64,000 nt of DNA from Saccharomyces paradoxus (Eukaryota; Ascomycota; Saccharomycetes; Saccharomycetales; Saccharomycetaceae), in NCBI RefSeq assembly GCF_002079055.1, contig NC_047498.1, positions 310,001 through 374,000 on the forward strand. Reading direction: 5' to 3'. Both the position numbers and the translations under genes were made by a program. The notes under the pieces are model-generated. The model was not told where the DNA came from. It saw nothing but the letters and a program-made list of their open reading frames with translations, and ran no database searches. Shown here one piece after another: positions 46,941 through 56,379 of this stretch; position 1 is the stretch's first letter; the number at the start of each line of letters is the position of its first letter.

Positions 46941-48398
46941 TCACAGAAAATCAATCATTTTGCAATATTCTTTCGTCCCTGAGAAGGTCTCTGCTTTCAC
47001 AGCAACGAGGATGATTCTTCCGTCATTCGTACCTAACTTCCACATGGATTTCGATAGGTGTAGTTTCAAACCATGAACACAATTCAAAACTTTTAAATTG
47101 GTGCAGTCCAAGACCCTCTCTTTACATTTGGAGTCGTTAACTAATGAGAAGATATTGGAGCATTTTGCGCCGTTTACCATCAAGTCACAGATAGAGACGC
47201 ATGCGGGGATTATTAGATGAGATTCAACTTGCATTTGACTGTCACGAAGTTTGACCTTATATTCAGACAGATCGACATTGAATTCTGGGGTTTCCAACAA
47301 AACATCTGAAAATTTATTTTCGAACAATTCTGCGGCCTCTCTGGATAGGTCCACATGCACCGTCTTATTCTTTTTGTTGAATATTATTTTGCACTGGTTA
47401 GAGTGTAACTGGAAGATAAGATCTTGCGAAACCGTGTCGATATAAGGTCTTCGATACTTTAACATGCTCCAATGTCTTTCAATAGAATGTTTTACCTTTT
47501 TTGTTGGAGGTTCTGAATCATCATTGCCGCCTAGATCAGTCTCGGTTTTATCAATTCCAGTAGCGGTTTTTTCCCCTCCATTTTTATTGGGACAACTCCC
47601 TACTGCTAAAGGTTGGTTTTCGGTATAGGGTGTTGTTAATCTTTCGATGGTTACACCATTCTTAGAAACGTTGTTAAGAGCTATGCAAATTTCCTGACAA
47701 TTAGTTAAGGGATTATAGATAACTTTTGCCTTCACTAATTCCTGCTCCAACCTGTTAAAACGGTAATAACGACACTCTTTGATCAAAGATGCGGTTCTTC
47801 TTTCAGATAATTCTAATTCGGCACCGCCTAGTAAAGATAATATATCTCGGAAAAATTCTGGGGGCCTGGCAATATAAGAGGGCGGTAGTAAAGGTGGGAA
47901 GACCGATTTCTTATGCGCCTCCCACTTTTCAATCTCCTCATAAAATGTGCGGGAAATCATTTCGAAATAGTTCAGCCGATTGCCTTCTTCATGAAACAAT
48001 GATTTGGGCACCTTAAAAGAAACACCCCCAATGTTGGTGAAGTGGTAGTCGTATTCTTTTATTATTTTGACTAATTTAGGTAACTGGAAATATAATGCAT
48101 CCGTGAAAAGAGAGGAAAAGTTTACTTCATCCTTAATCTCGGGAAAATAACCTTGCAAATGTCTGTAGATTATGATGAATACGTCTTCAGACCTATCGAT
48201 AAACAGAATGGTGTTCTTATCATGCATATTGAAGAACTGGGTGAAAAAATTGGGCGCATCAGAATTCAGCGTAGCGCCTGAAATCTCAAATAGCTTTTGA
48301 CCGATCTTGATCCTGAAAACCTCATTGTTGGGCAAAAGCTCGGGAGTAGTTTCTAACTGTTTTGTATAAACCACAGTCTCGCTCTTTTCGCCAGGCAT
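46941..48398 (-). CDS. BTB/POZ-domain protein of unknown function (YLR108C)
   Basis: A 485-residue protein with an N-terminal T1-type BTB/POZ domain at about residues 24-130 (FRIKIGQKLFEISGATLNSD; PNFFTQFFNMHDKNTILFID; IYRHLQGYFPEI), of the KCTD-like sort. The rest is a conserved fungal region with an internal Asp/Lys-rich linker (DLGGNDDSEPPTKKVKHSIE), whose PTKKVKH could be a nuclear signal. The S. cerevisiae protein is nuclear and of unknown role, with a paralogue YDR132C. Two BTB functions are plausible: oligomerisation or a Cul3-type adaptor. I see no evidence to choose. Confidence 0.9.
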   Translation of the reverse strand: MPGEKSETVVYTKQLETTPELLPNNEVFRIKIGQKLFEISGATLNSDAPNFFTQFFNMHDKNTILFIDRSEDVFIIIYRHLQGYFPEIKDEVNFSSLFTDALYFQLPKLVKIIKEYDYHFTNIGGVSFKVPKSLFHEEGNRLNYFEMISRTFYEEIEKWEAHKKSVFPPLLPPSYIARPPEFFRDILSLLGGAELELSERRTASLIKECRYYRFNRLEQELVKAKVIYNPLTNCQEICIALNNVSKNGVTIERLTTPYTENQPLAVGSCPNKNGGEKTATGIDKTETDLGGNDDSEPPTKKVKHSIERHWSMLKYRRPYIDTVSQDLIFQLHSNQCKIIFNKKNKTVHVDLSREAAELFENKFSDVLLETPEFNVDLSEYKVKLRDSQMQVESHLIIPACVSICDLMVNGAKCSNIFSLVNDSKCKERVLDCTNLKVLNCVHGLKLHLSKSMWKLGTNDGRIILVAVKAETFSGTKEYCKMIDFL

Positions 48399-49033
48399 CT
48401 AATATGTGTGCGCGTGACTGTGCGTTAGTTGGATGTTGTTTATGTTTTTTGAATAGTCATATTCAAGCTAATCTTGAGCCCTGAAGGACATACAATTTAT
48501 AAACCACGTTCTTGGCCTGGACCTGTTACGCTTGTGCTGTTTATTAGTAATCAAAAAAAGAACCCTAATCATCGGCGTCCCTGTGGGGCATTCGGAAAAA
48601 CCGGTTTGACGTCACTGGAAAAAGATTTCGGCACAAGTCATGGGACCAGGAAAAATTAATCCGACATGTGGAATATTTCCTTCCGTTAAGGTGGTGGGCG
48701 CGGATTTTTTCTGATTTGTAATTATACGGGGAGCTCTGGCCAAAAAAGGTCAGTATTTGGTGATGAAGTTGAATATCATCTCTTAATTTTCTTCTGTGCC
48801 ATTCTTTTTCCTTTTTCCACACCCCTTCCGGACGATATTTACGTATTGTTGAGAGGTTAAACTGAAAAATTAAGGGGTGGGGAATTAAGGACGATGTAAG
48901 GGAAAAGGATAAACGAAACAGTATATAAAGGAGCACAGTTTCCTCTCTTTTACCAATTGTAAACATATCTTCTCTACATAATAGAATACTCAGAATACCA
49001 GAACACTAGTACTACTAATAACAAAAATAAAAC
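48399..49033 (+). promoter_or_regulatory. AHP1 promoter with a Yap1-type site
   Basis: TTAGTAA at 48544-48550 is a Yap1 response element, expected because AHP1 is induced by oxidants. A CRE-like TGACGTCA is at 48607-48614. A TATA box (TATATAA) lies at 48922-48928, about 106 bp before the ATG, followed by a pyrimidine-rich leader. The interval also carries the YLR108C promoter (divergent). Confidence 0.65.
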
Positions 49034-49564
49034 ATGTCTGACTTAGTTAACAAGAAATTCCCAGCCGGCGACTACAAATTCCAATACATTGCAATCAGTC
49101 AAAGCGATGCTGAAAGCGAAGCTTGTAAGATGCCACAAACAGTTGAATGGTCCAAATTGATTTCCGACAACAAGAAGGTCATCATTACTGGTGCTCCAGC
49201 TGCTTTCTCCCCAACATGTACTGTCAGCCATATTCCAGGTTACATCAACTACTTGGATGAATTGGTTAAAGAAAAGGAAGTTGACCAAGTCATTGTTGTC
49301 ACTGTTGACAACCCATTTGCCAACCAAGCATGGGCTAAGAGCTTAGGTGTTAAGGATACTACACACATCAAGTTTGCTTCCGACCCAGGTTGTGCTTTCA
49401 CCAAATCCATCGGTTTTGAATTAGCCGTCGGTGACGGTGTTTACTGGAGTGGTAGATGGGCCATGGTTGTTGAAGACGGTATCGTTACTTACGCCGCCAA
49501 GGAAACCAACCCAGGTACCGATGTTACCGTTTCCTCTGTCGAAAGTGTCTTGGCCCATTTGTAG
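49034..49564 (+). CDS. AHP1: Thiol-specific peroxiredoxin Ahp1 (PRX5 type)
   Basis: A 176-residue peroxiredoxin that reduces alkyl hydroperoxides using thioredoxin and can also act as the acceptor of Urm1. The peroxidatic Cys is residue 62 in PAAFSPTCTVSHIPGY and the resolving Cys is residue 31 in SEACKMPQ; a third Cys sits at 120 (DPGCAFT). The C-terminus AHL is a weak PTS1-like tripeptide. The codons are strongly biased toward preferred yeast codons, as in highly expressed genes. A few residues (for example ESEACK, VEDG) differ from S. cerevisiae as I recall. Confidence 0.97.
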   Translation: MSDLVNKKFPAGDYKFQYIAISQSDAESEACKMPQTVEWSKLISDNKKVIITGAPAAFSPTCTVSHIPGYINYLDELVKEKEVDQVIVVTVDNPFANQAWAKSLGVKDTTHIKFASDPGCAFTKSIGFELAVGDGVYWSGRWAMVVEDGIVTYAAKETNPGTDVTVSSVESVLAHL

Positions 49565-49940
49565 ATGCTATGTAATAGACAATAAAACCATGTTTATATA
49601 AAAAATAAAATAAAAACGACTCAATACAAAAGACTGCGTTATATGAGAGAGCGTGTTTTAGTTTTACTTTTCTGCGCCCATATCGCCTTGTGTAAAACAC
49701 TGTGTACACTCTTAAAGTACTACTGTGAATTAAGGGCAACAAACTCCGCGACGTGCAGGAACCTGAAACAAAAATCAAAATATCAGAACATTATATCTGG
49801 ACAGAACCAAAGAAAAAGAATAAATATTGATTAAAAAAAAAGAAGAAATTAAAAGAATTTCTACTAAATCCCAGTTATGTATTTGTTAAATGTTGAAAAA
49901 GTTTATAAATTTAGAATGTATAAATGATAATAAACTAAGT
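49565..49940. terminator. AHP1/CCW12 convergent 3' region
   Basis: A 376-bp AT-rich interval between two convergent, highly expressed genes. It holds 3'-end style AT and poly-A elements (TATATAAAAAATAAAATAAA just after the AHP1 stop). No gene is supported. Confidence 0.45.
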
Positions 49941-50345
49941 TTACAACAACAAAGCAGCGGCACCAGCCAACAAAGCACCGGCAGCTGGCAAAGCCTTAGC
50001 GGCAGCACCAGTGTAAGAGGTGACAGAGTGGGTTGGAGCAGCAGAGGTGGTGTTCTTTGGAGCAGCAGTAGAGGTAACTGGAGCAGCAGTAGAAGTAGTA
50101 CCGTTCTTTGGGGCTTCAGTGGTCAATGGACACCAGGTGGTGTATTGAGTGATAACGTCATCGACGGTGACGGTAGCAGTGGAAACCAAAGCTGGGGAGA
50201 CAGTTTCAGAACATACGTGGTCTTCACAAGAAGTGATGGTGACCAAAGTAGTAGATTCTTGGCTGACAGTAGCAGTGGTAACGTTAGCAGCGGCAGAGGC
50301 GACAGCGGCGACAGCGGCGATAGAAGCGACAGTAGAGAATTGCAT
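49941..50345 (-). CDS. CCW12: GPI-anchored cell-wall mannoprotein Ccw12
   Basis: A 134-residue covalently linked cell-wall protein, important for wall strength and mating agglutination. Visible parts: signal peptide (MQFSTVASIAAVAAVASAA), a short mature region with two Cys (SCEDHVC) and one more at CPLTT, Ser/Thr/Pro/Ala-rich repeats of the type APxxxTTSAAP, N-glycosylation sequons (NVT, NGT, NTT), and a C-terminal GPI-attachment signal ending in a hydrophobic Ala/Leu tail (ALPAAGALLAGAAALLL). Codon bias is very strong. A 153-codon plus-strand frame overlapping it is a mirror of this bias. Confidence 0.97.
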   Translation of the reverse strand: MQFSTVASIAAVAAVASAAANVTTATVSQESTTLVTITSCEDHVCSETVSPALVSTATVTVDDVITQYTTWCPLTTEAPKNGTTSTAAPVTSTAAPKNTTSAAPTHSVTSYTGAAAKALPAAGALLAGAAALLL

Positions 50346-51859
50346 TATTGATATAGTGTTTAAGCGAATGACAGAAGATTAATTTCTTGGTATTTTTAGG
50401 AAAAGATAGAAGAGGAGAAGAAGTATAGAGACAATGTAGAATAGAAAGAAAGATAATCAAGCATGCCGACTTTATATACTTGAACGGAGGCCAAGGATGC
50501 AAATTTTTCTCTCATTTCTTTCTGCCGTTATGTTGCAAGCAAGACTCCCACTATCGCAGTACTGCAGCACGAATGCAAAATCTGCTGAGTTATCGCTGAT
50601 AGATGCTACAAAGATAGCGGCGTAGGTGGCCGCGAAATGGGGAATTCCAAAACAAACGTTTTTTTTACTCCTGAAAAGTACTTGTGCGGGATAATTCAGG
50701 GGCCTACCACCCACGCTTCGAAGATTGGCTTTTATTTTTTTTGGTGGCGTTTTATTTTTTTCCCGCTTTCTCGAACTTGTGCGGAGGTTTTAGAGGGGGA
50801 CGCGGCGAAGGATTCCCAAAATGGAAACCAGACGCCAATAGCCAGCACTCAAAGCGGTTCTGGACCCATTGTGATTTTCCCATTTGGTTCTCGCGTATGA
50901 TGGTTCCGACACGCGCATCTATAAATAGCACTGGATACCCGCACACCGCAGCGTTAGTGTTCTGAGGGTGGCAGCAAGCTAATTCCCGCATCTGGAATTT
51001 GTGCTACCTCTTTTGGACTAACTGTGAGATTCATGGGTGGAGTGAAGTGCGTAACCTAGAAGGTTTTCTTTTGCGTGTCGGATTTTACATCCGGCGGTAA
51101 CGCATGACGCCGTGGCTGGGTCTAGATACATCTTCAGGGCGCCAGCATCTATAATTAGATTGCGGTCACATGGCTGCAATACTTTCTTCCCTTTCTTTCT
51201 TTTTCCCGCTATGTATGATGTGTGTTTTGTGACAAAAGGGTCCGCATTGTACCTCTTTAAAATCGAGATTATCCTTTTTGGTCCTCCTTCATTACAGCAC
51301 AGAGTATTAAGCTTTCCTTTATTTTGCTTTTAGTAGTCAGGCAAGAAACGGCCTTCATTAAGAGTTAATTTCGATCGGTTGGAGAAATAAGTAGAAACAG
51401 TACAAATAAATCAGAAAAATGTTTGTTGCCTCCAAGACCTTGCCCGTGTATATAAATAAACAGCTCAAACTATTTCGTCATGGATGGGGACGGTTCGGCA
51501 ACTTGATGTACAGGATTGTGGCAGGCTGAAGCGGAAAGGAGTTTATAAGTTACCCTGCATGGTCTGGCGGCGGTATTATACGGGAGGATCTTCGAAGGGA
51601 AAGAAACGAAAAAAAAGAAAAGGCCAGCGAAAAGCAAATATTATCTATCGTCGAAACTGTTATACTATCTTACACTAGCAGTAGTAGTTATTCTCTTGTT
51701 CGTACAGTAGGAAAGGAATTTGCGATAATAATAGCAAAAGTAACTAATCTCTAACAAGAAACTTTATTTATTCTCTCTTTCTTCTATATTGGTAAATACT
51801 AGGCTCGAAAAAAGGAACTAAAAAGAAAACAGGGAAAACTACGATTATCTTATATAATA
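50346..51859. promoter_or_regulatory. CCW12/HOG1 divergent region, 1.5 kb
   Basis: The CCW12 TATA (TTTATATA on the plus strand) is at 50471-50478. STRE-like AGGGG cores lie at 50698-50702 and 50794-50798. Two strong plus-strand TATA sequences, TATAAATAG at 50920-50928 and TATATAAATA at 51449-51458, lie roughly 930 and 400 bp before HOG1. Several short frames (51112-51333, 51484-51678) correspond in place to dubious S. cerevisiae ORFs and have no support as genes. Confidence 0.45.
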
Positions 51860-53167
51860 ATGACCACGAACGAGGAATTCATTAGAACGCAAATATTCGG
51901 TACGGTTTTCGAAATCACAAATAGATACAATGATTTAAATCCTGTTGGGATGGGGGCATTTGGGTTGGTTTGCTCAGCCACGGACACTTTGACATCTCAA
52001 CCGGTTGCCATCAAGAAAATCATGAAACCTTTTTCCACCGCAGTGCTGGCTAAAAGAACATACCGTGAATTAAAACTACTAAAACACCTAAGACACGAGA
52101 ACCTGATTTGCCTACAGGACATATTTCTTTCTCCATTGGAAGATATATATTTTGTCACAGAATTACAGGGAACAGATTTACATAGACTCTTGCAAACAAG
52201 ACCCTTGGAAAAGCAATTTGTTCAGTATTTCCTATACCAGATTTTGAGGGGTTTAAAATACGTCCACTCTGCGGGTGTCATTCATAGAGATTTGAAACCA
52301 AGCAACATTCTAATCAATGAAAACTGTGATTTGAAGATTTGCGATTTCGGTCTGGCAAGAATTCAAGATCCCCAAATGACAGGTTATGTCTCCACTAGAT
52401 ATTATAGGGCCCCTGAAATCATGTTAACGTGGCAGAAATATGATGTCGAGGTTGACATTTGGTCCGCTGGTTGTATTTTTGCTGAAATGATTGAAGGTAA
52501 ACCTTTGTTCCCTGGGAAGGATCATGTTCACCAATTTTCTATCATTACTGATTTGTTGGGATCTCCGCCAAAAGACGTGATAAATACTATTTGTTCCGAA
52601 AATACTCTAAAGTTTGTTACTTCATTACCACACAGAGACCCAGTTCCGTTTTCTGAAAGATTCAAAACAGTCGAACCTGATGCTGTAGATCTTTTGGAAA
52701 AAATGTTGGTTTTCGATCCTAAGAAAAGAATCACTGCGGCGGATGCCTTGGCTCATCCTTACTTGGCCCCTTATCACGACCCTACCGATGAACCAGTAGC
52801 AGATGCTAAGTTCGATTGGCATTTTAATGATGCAGATTTGCCTGTCGATACTTGGCGAGTTATGATGTATTCAGAAATCCTAGACTTTCACAAGATTGGT
52901 GGCAGCGATGGACAGATTGATATATCCGCTACATTTGATGACCAAGTTGCCGCAGCCACCGCCGCCGCGGCGCAGGCTCAGGCGCAGGCTCAAGCCCAAG
53001 TCCAGTTAAACATGTCTGCACATTCGCATAATGGCGCTGGCACTACTGGAAATAATCACTCAGATATAACTAGTGGAGACAAAGTTGGCGATCGCGTAGC
53101 CGCAAATGACACCATTACGGACTACGGCAACCAGGCCATTCAGTACGCTAATGAGTTTCAACAGTAA
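51860..53167 (+). CDS. HOG1: Osmostress MAP kinase Hog1 (p38 type)
   Basis: A 435-residue MAP kinase that is activated by Pbs2 under hyperosmotic stress and controls glycerol synthesis and stress transcription. Kinase features: Gly loop [14 protein letters not shown] Lys, [11 protein letters not shown], and the p38-type TGY activation loop with Thr174 and Tyr176 ([17 protein letters not shown]). The common-docking region follows at about 300-320. The C-terminal tail has an Ala/Gln repeat (QAQAQAQAQ) and a variable stretch before [12 protein letters not shown]. The length equals S. cerevisiae; differences are concentrated in the tail. Confidence 0.98.
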   Translation: MTTNEEFIRTQIFGTVFEITNRYNDLNPVGMGAFGLVCSATDTLTSQPVAIKKIMKPFSTAVLAKRTYRELKLLKHLRHENLICLQDIFLSPLEDIYFVTELQGTDLHRLLQTRPLEKQFVQYFLYQILRGLKYVHSAGVIHRDLKPSNILINENCDLKICDFGLARIQDPQMTGYVSTRYYRAPEIMLTWQKYDVEVDIWSAGCIFAEMIEGKPLFPGKDHVHQFSIITDLLGSPPKDVINTICSENTLKFVTSLPHRDPVPFSERFKTVEPDAVDLLEKMLVFDPKKRITAADALAHPYLAPYHDPTDEPVADAKFDWHFNDADLPVDTWRVMMYSEILDFHKIGGSDGQIDISATFDDQVAAATAAAAQAQAQAQAQVQLNMSAHSHNGAGTTGNNHSDITSGDKVGDRVAANDTITDYGNQAIQYANEFQQ

Positions 53168-53909
53168 ATGTATTTTTTTAATGTCCCTAACCACTCATTC
53201 TTACTTCTTTCCGATGTTTCTTTTTCTTATGGTACTCATAAAAGTATTTACGTATATAGTTGTATAGAGGAAACAAAAAAAGGGAAAAGCCAACTACAAT
53301 GAAAAATGGACGTATTTTCACGCAATAAAAGACATCTCTTCTTTTTGTTGTAACTTCATTGAAATTTCTTGTGAAGCTGGTAGACAGGGAAAGCTTAAGA
53401 AATTAAAACGACCTATTATGACACACATGTCAAGATCTTTAATTTATGGGGCATTGTTTGTTCCTCAGTGCTCATATCTTCGATTAAGGTTTCTTTGTTT
53501 TGTATTGTTTATATTTGAAATCTAATATATGCTTTTTCTGTGGAGTAATTTTCTCTTGCAGGGAAAAAATATAAAATAAATAAAAACAAAAAAGGAAATG
53601 GAAGAGGCAGAAAAAAGAACACTTGCTAAAAAGATGCTCTACCCAAAACATGTGTACACTTGCTACATTTTGTGTAGTCTTTGACATTTTCATTTTTGTT
53701 GAGAATAACTGTTATGCATATAGTTTGTACTAGAAAACACTCCTTAATGATGTAGGAACTCATAAAAGGGAATCAGCAACTCTACGTAGTATCAAGAACT
53801 TTTCTATTTTCGTTTTTACGCTGTCATTCATTGATCATAACACAACTACTTATTATAGGCAGTGAAAAAAGGTAGCAGAAACCATATGGCCAGTAAAACA
53901 GAATTCGAG
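53168..53909. other. HOG1 downstream interval with a candidate replication origin
   Basis: An AT-rich stretch with no gene. GTTTATATTTG at 53507-53517 matches nine of eleven ARS consensus positions and the whole interior, and lies in T-rich surroundings. As I recall, S. cerevisiae has an annotated ARS in the HOG1/tRNA-Arg interval, at a similar distance past HOG1. The 69-codon minus-strand frame at 53484-53693 is unsupported. Confidence 0.4.
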
Positions 53910-54035
53910 CGCCTTCAATTTAGTGGATGCTCAAATGCATGGAATGATGTATATAAGGATTAATGAATGGCGATATATAGCACCACGATAAAATCATTTC
54001 AGTATTATACAGAGCTACTGATTTTCGTTTATTGA
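53910..54035 (+). mobile_element. Delta LTR fragment (old)
   Basis: A degenerate stretch still aligns with the middle of a delta LTR (ATTTAGTGGATGCTCAAATG; GATTAATGAATGGCG; GATTTTCGTTTATTGA). Ends are not recognisable. It is one of the oldest fossils here by similarity. Confidence 0.5.
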
Positions 54036-54089
54036 GTCTTGCGAAGTAGGTTGATGCGAAGATGATTTTCTTAGACTTCACCGTGGATG

Positions 54090-54370
54090 AGGCCATATAT
54101 ATTATCAGTTATACAGAATATCCTGAAAGTACTCCTCGAGAATATAAGAAGCCACAAAAAGATATCGATAATTCTACTTAATAATACCATTATTTCTTCT
54201 TTCGCTTTGTACAGTTCGCTCTTTGATCCTATTAGATTACTAATCCTTGCGTTTCAACTTTCACTAGACTCGGTGATTATATCGCATAACTTATGTCATC
54301 TTCTTAATCCATATATAATAATACAAACATGAATATTAGTCAACATTCGGTAGTTGATTCTTACTAACAA
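54090..54370 (-). mobile_element. Delta LTR, inverted, old
   Basis: The reverse complement aligns with a delta LTR, including the ACTCCTCGAGAATATAAG and the ATCATATAAC-side promoter region, and the far end near TAGTTGATTCTT. It is more diverged than the delta at 54593, so older. Confidence 0.65.
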
Positions 54371-54514
54371 TTATTTCATAATCGTATTATATTTATCAAA
54401 AATTATTGATGATTAGAAGTAAAGAGGGGTAGTATTAATAAATATTCAATATGGATATTTATATACTTATACAAGAGAGGTACAAAACACACGCCGGTTA
54501 GTTCATTATTAGTT

Positions 54515-54592
54515 ATGACCAATATAATAGTAATTCCGGTAGTTATCATATATTTAATGTGACGACTCGAATTAATCACAAATATAACTAAC
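54515..54592 (-). mobile_element. Tau LTR (Ty4 family), left part, interrupted by a delta LTR
   Basis: The reverse complement matches the tau LTR at 46138-46409 (ACCAATATAATAGTAATTCC corresponds to its 3' side). It abuts the delta LTR at 54593, and further tau sequence lies on the other side of that delta (54911 on). Confidence 0.65.
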
Positions 54593-54910
54593 TGTTGGAA
54601 TGAAATTCTAATATCATCTATTTAGTATTATATTATCACATGCGGTGCAAGAGGATGGCATAAAGATTGAGAAACAGTCATCCAATCTAATGGAAGCTGA
54701 AATGCAAGGATTGATAATGTAATAGGATAATGAATGACAACGTATAAAAGGAAAGAAGATAAAGTAATAACACTATGTAGAACTATCGATTCCCTTTTGT
54801 GGATTCCTATATCCTCGAGGAGAACTTCTAGTATATTCTATATATGTAATATTATAGCCTTTAGTAACAATGGAATCCCGACAATTATCTAATTATTCAC
54901 ACAATTCTCA
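54593..54910 (+). mobile_element. Delta LTR (Ty1/Ty2 family), both ends present
   Basis: It starts TGTTGGAATGAAA and ends ACACAATTCTCA, as a delta LTR does, with the CTCGAGGAGAACTTCTAGTA and AATGGAATCCCGACAATTA segments in order. At 318 bp it is near the usual 330-340 bp, so it looks whole. The two sides are both tau sequence, so it was inserted into a tau LTR. It is the younger of the deltas here, and no clear target duplication is seen. Confidence 0.85.
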
Positions 54911-54955
54911 GTTACCATAGCAACTCGCATCTCCTGTACTTTTATTAAACTCCAG
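54911..54955 (-). mobile_element. Tau LTR (Ty4 family), right part, interrupted by a delta LTR
   Basis: GTTACCATAGCAACTC is the reverse complement of the conserved tau segment GAGTTGCTATGGTAAC, also present at 46170-46185. It directly follows the end of the delta LTR. Right limit approximate. Confidence 0.65.
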
Positions 54956-55014
54956 TAATTACTGAAGAGATTATATTGTATTCTAAAATATAATGGTAGC
55001 AACCATCAGAGGCT

Positions 55015-55357
55015 TGTTGTATTACGGGCTCGAGTAATACCGGATGTCTTGACAATCCTAAAGTCGTTTAGGAGAGTAACTTGTTGTCAGACTTATTATT
55101 ATCGTGATTCACAGAATGTTACTTATCCGATATAATCTATATAAGATCTGAATCTAACTAAAGGGTGGAAGCGCGGAATCTCGGATCTAAACTAATTGTT
55201 CCGGTATTTATACGTTTGGTTGGTTTGGTTCATCTTAGGCAAGTAGGTTGCCTAGTATACTTAATCTTGTCTATTGTTTCGTACGTGTTTCATACATGTT
55301 TTATGTCTAGGTTGGTAAATCTAGTAATGCTGAGGTACCTCATCTTGAGATACAACA
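55015..55357 (-). mobile_element. Sigma LTR (Ty3 family), looks whole, next to tRNA-Arg
   Basis: The ends are TGTTGTATTACGGG and GAGATACAACA (inverted TGTTGT/ACAACA termini), and the body carries TTTAGATCCGAGATTCCGCG and ACTCGAGCCCGTAATACAACA-type segments of the Ty3 sigma LTR on the minus strand. Length 343 bp is normal. A perfect 5-bp target duplication AGGCT flanks it (55010-55014 and 55358-55362). It stops 16 bp before the tRNA coding start, the distance typical of Ty3 integration. No internal Ty3 sequence is present. Confidence 0.93.
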
Positions 55358-55373
55358 AGGCTAATAAATCTTG

Positions 55374-55446
55374 TTCCTCGTGGCCCAATGGTCACGGCGT
55401 CTGGCTACGAACCAGAAGATTCCAGGTTCAAGTCCTGGCGGGGAAG
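55374..55446 (+). tRNA. tR(ACG): tRNA-Arg(ACG)
   Basis: Folds as a 73-nt tRNA with no intron. The acceptor TTCCTCG pairs with CGGGGAA (one G-U), and the discriminator is G. The D arm GCCCAATGGTCACGGC includes an A-box region (TGGCCCAATGG), the anticodon arm is TCTGG-CTACGAA-CCAGA with anticodon ACG, and the T arm CCAGG-TTCAAGT-CCTGG provides the B box (GGTTCAAGTCC). ACG is modified to ICG and reads CGU/CGC/CGA. A T10 terminator follows. Confidence 0.98.
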
Positions 55447-55447
55447 A

Positions 55448-55457
55448 TTTTTTTTTT
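55448..55457 (+). terminator. Pol III terminator of tRNA-Arg
   Basis: Ten T residues start one base after the discriminator base. Confidence 0.93.
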
Positions 55458-56004
55458 CATTTATATGAATAAAGCAGCTGAACGTCCAATTTTGTAGAAA
55501 CTAATGTACTTATCGTTAACTTCATTTAAAAATTTTAATTGTTTGAGATTACTATTGAGGTTTATGAGACTCCACCAAGGATATTATAACTATATCCTAA
55601 GCATTAAATTTAACTACGTTATTAATCCTTAAGAAGCTAAAAGAGCGTTTAAAAGGCTACTATGAAGTTAGGCTTTACATACTTTGATAGCGTCTATGCA
55701 AATAACATTCTTCATAAAAATGTTCCTATTTCGTTCTTGTACAGCTCCTAAAAGTTCTATTATATAATGTCTAAATCTCATTTCGCCTGTGGGGGCAATC
55801 CAAGTTTTCTATTAATTATTATTCAGTTATCTTCTTGATACGACTAAAAGTACTGAGATTCATGATTATTTTTTCCGGCAACTTCCTCAATTTGAGAGAG
55901 CTCCATTCTATATTCTTCCTTTTGTCATATGGACCCATATGTTATGGCCGTTGTTAACAGATAATATGGACATCATATTTTTCCTTCATGTTGCGCACTA
56001 TTGA
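55458..56004. other. tRNA-Arg/AVL9 interval, no gene seen
   Basis: A 547-bp AT-rich interval between the tRNA terminator and the AVL9 stop. I see no LTR similarity, no RNA gene and no supported reading frame. Confidence 0.5.
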
Positions 56005-56290
56005 TTATTCAGCGTCATTCGCACCGTCCTCTTCATCGGTATTTTCAACTGTATTCCTCTTCTCAGACTGTTCTTCAACATTTTTATCGTTTTCATGCAT
56101 ACCAGTTTTATTTTCGCAACTTTTATCACTCACAGAACCACTCTCAATATCCTTATCTGCAACGGTTCCGTCCTCATTGAAATTTCCTACATTATGCTCA
56201 AGATTCTGTTCACTTTCATCATCATCATCGTCATCAGTGTTGATATTGGTGGCGTCGGTATAACCATTACTAGAGTCTTGACCGTTTTCC

Positions 56291-56379
<89 letters not shown>

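Noticed and set aside
49890-50351. 153-codon plus-strand frame across CCW12
   Set aside because: It is the antisense image of the highly biased CCW12 gene; the Ser/Gly-rich translation is a shadow of the Ala/Thr codons.
51484-51678. 64-codon plus-strand frame before HOG1
   Set aside because: Basic low-complexity translation in HOG1 leader or promoter sequence; position matches dubious ORFs only.
53484-53693. 69-codon minus-strand frame in the candidate origin interval
   Set aside because: AT-rich, Phe/Lys/Tyr-rich chance frame with no known match.
54087-54332. 81-codon plus-strand frame
   Set aside because: Lies wholly in an old delta LTR; chance open frame.
55165-55497. 110-codon plus-strand frame
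   Set aside because: Runs through the sigma LTR and the tRNA gene; not a gene.
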